DNA of 64,000 nt, from NCBI GenBank assembly GCA_051294375.1, contig CM119270.1, positions 6,875,279 through 6,939,278 of the forward strand, given 5' to 3'. Made by a program: the position numbers and the translations under genes. This document shows, one piece after another, positions 63,374-64,000 of the stretch (position 1 is its first letter; the number at the start of each line of letters is the position of its first letter). This stretch comes from Paraspadella gotoi. Lineage: Eukaryota > Chaetognatha. The notes under the pieces are model-generated. The model had not been told where the DNA came from and made no database searches. It saw nothing but the letters and a program-made list of their open reading frames with translations.

Positions 63374-64000
63374 CGCAAACTCAACTCTTTCGGCCGACAT
63401 AAACTCTCGCTACCTACTTCCTTACGTCCTCGTCGGACTCTCCTCCTCCACATTCCTCCTTATATCCGTCGTCTTACACATCTTCGGTTCCCTTTCCGCC
63501 TCTCGTCGTCTCCATGGCAACCTCACGCGGCGCGTCTTGGAGAGTCCCCTCTCATTCTTCGACGTCACCCCATTGGGTCGAATAGTGAATCGTTTCTCCG
63601 TCGACATGGATATTATCGACGCCAAAATCCCGAACGATCTCTTTTTCGCTTACGGCGGAATCTTCTACGGGGTCGGCTCCTTCGCGGCGATATCCCTGGT
63701 AAAGCCGTGGTTCTTGCTCGGCGTACCTTTCCTCGTCGGAGGCTTCGTCGCAGTCCAACGGGTCTACTTGCGCTCTGCTCGTCAGCTGAGGCGATTAGAG
63801 TCCACATCGCGGTCTCCTATATTCTCATTATTCGGCGAAACATTGCGAGGAATGTCCGTCTTGCGCGCCTTCAAGAAGCAGGACGACTTCAAAGGGGAAG
63901 CTCGGTTTCGAGTCGCCGAGAATCTGAGAGCAGCGTTTTACATGAGGTCGACGAACATTGTCTTATCGTTCGTCTTGGAACAGATGGCATCGTTGATCGT
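63374..64000 (+). CDS. ABCC transporter, second coding exon (TMD2, runs off the window)
   Basis: The in-phase continuation begins ANSTLSADINSRYLLPYVLV. It contains the ABCC TMD2 hallmark RRVLESPLSFFDVTPLGRIV followed by NRFSVDMDIID, then SARQLRRLESTSRSPIFS and FGETLRGMSVLRAF, all typical of MRP-type transporters. The frame is open to the last base; the rest of TMD2 and NBD2 lie outside the window. No frameshift is seen here. Confidence 0.85.

Overview
This is animal (metazoan) nuclear DNA. The signs are split genes with GT-AG introns whose phases match, a tensin-type SH2 domain, multi-exon ankyrin genes, a full-length-type ABCC (MRP-like) transporter, a tRNA-derived SINE, AT-rich spacers and a very high microsatellite load: (CT/GA)n, (GAT)n, (GAC/GTC)n, (AAAG)n, (TTTA)n and (GAAT)n. 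An invertebrate is most likely, but the species cannot be fixed from the sequence. There is no operon structure and nothing that looks bacterial, phage or CRISPR.

The biggest structural fact is an apparent 20-kb tandem duplication that I read as an assembly artefact. Positions 4010-~22120 are a second, error-rich version of sequence that occurs cleanly at 2668-3984, ~22122-24049 and 28073-~42120. Positions 24075-28072 repeat the start of that same error-rich sequence almost base for base. Both error-rich blocks begin directly after a run of exactly 25 N, and at the same base of the locus. Differences from the clean copy are mostly single-base indels, which destroy every reading frame. This is what over-filling of scaffold gaps with unpolished long reads would give. 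If so, the true locus is about 42 kb and each gene is present once.

Genes I can support, left to right on the clean copy: (1) a minus-strand ankyrin-repeat gene with seven phase-consistent exons between 35603 and 31571, about eight repeats; (2) a plus-strand two-exon gene of unknown function (36306-37539) with a basic Ser/Arg-rich middle, a Glu run and a helical C-terminus, followed by further candidate exons to 39.3 kb; (3) an intronless membrane-anchored acyltransferase of the HHxxxDG superfamily (39975-41531); (4) a small minus-strand two-exon ankyrin protein (43472-42480) with a tRNA-derived SINE in its intron; (5) a minus-strand tensin-like SH2 gene (48837-45258, N-terminus not found) with a Gln/His/Asn/Asp-rich linker and an SH2 domain interrupted by about 140 low-complexity residues; (6) a plus-strand ABCC transporter (59823 to beyond the window end) with a ~190-residue Ser/Leu-rich insertion in its N-terminal membrane domain and a local cluster of frameshifts in NBD1.

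The rest is spacer: 1-30 kb (apart from one candidate exon and the noisy gene copies), 44.2-45.2 kb, 49-59.8 kb. Positions 50.5-54.2 kb have a different, almost random texture, contain a noisy copy of 49.8-50.1 kb and end in another 25-N gap, so they may also be low-quality fill. I see no functional link between the neighbouring genes and no convincing new multi-gene system. The most original biology is in the protein insertions: Ser-rich loop in the transporter, split SH2, and the anchored acyltransferase.
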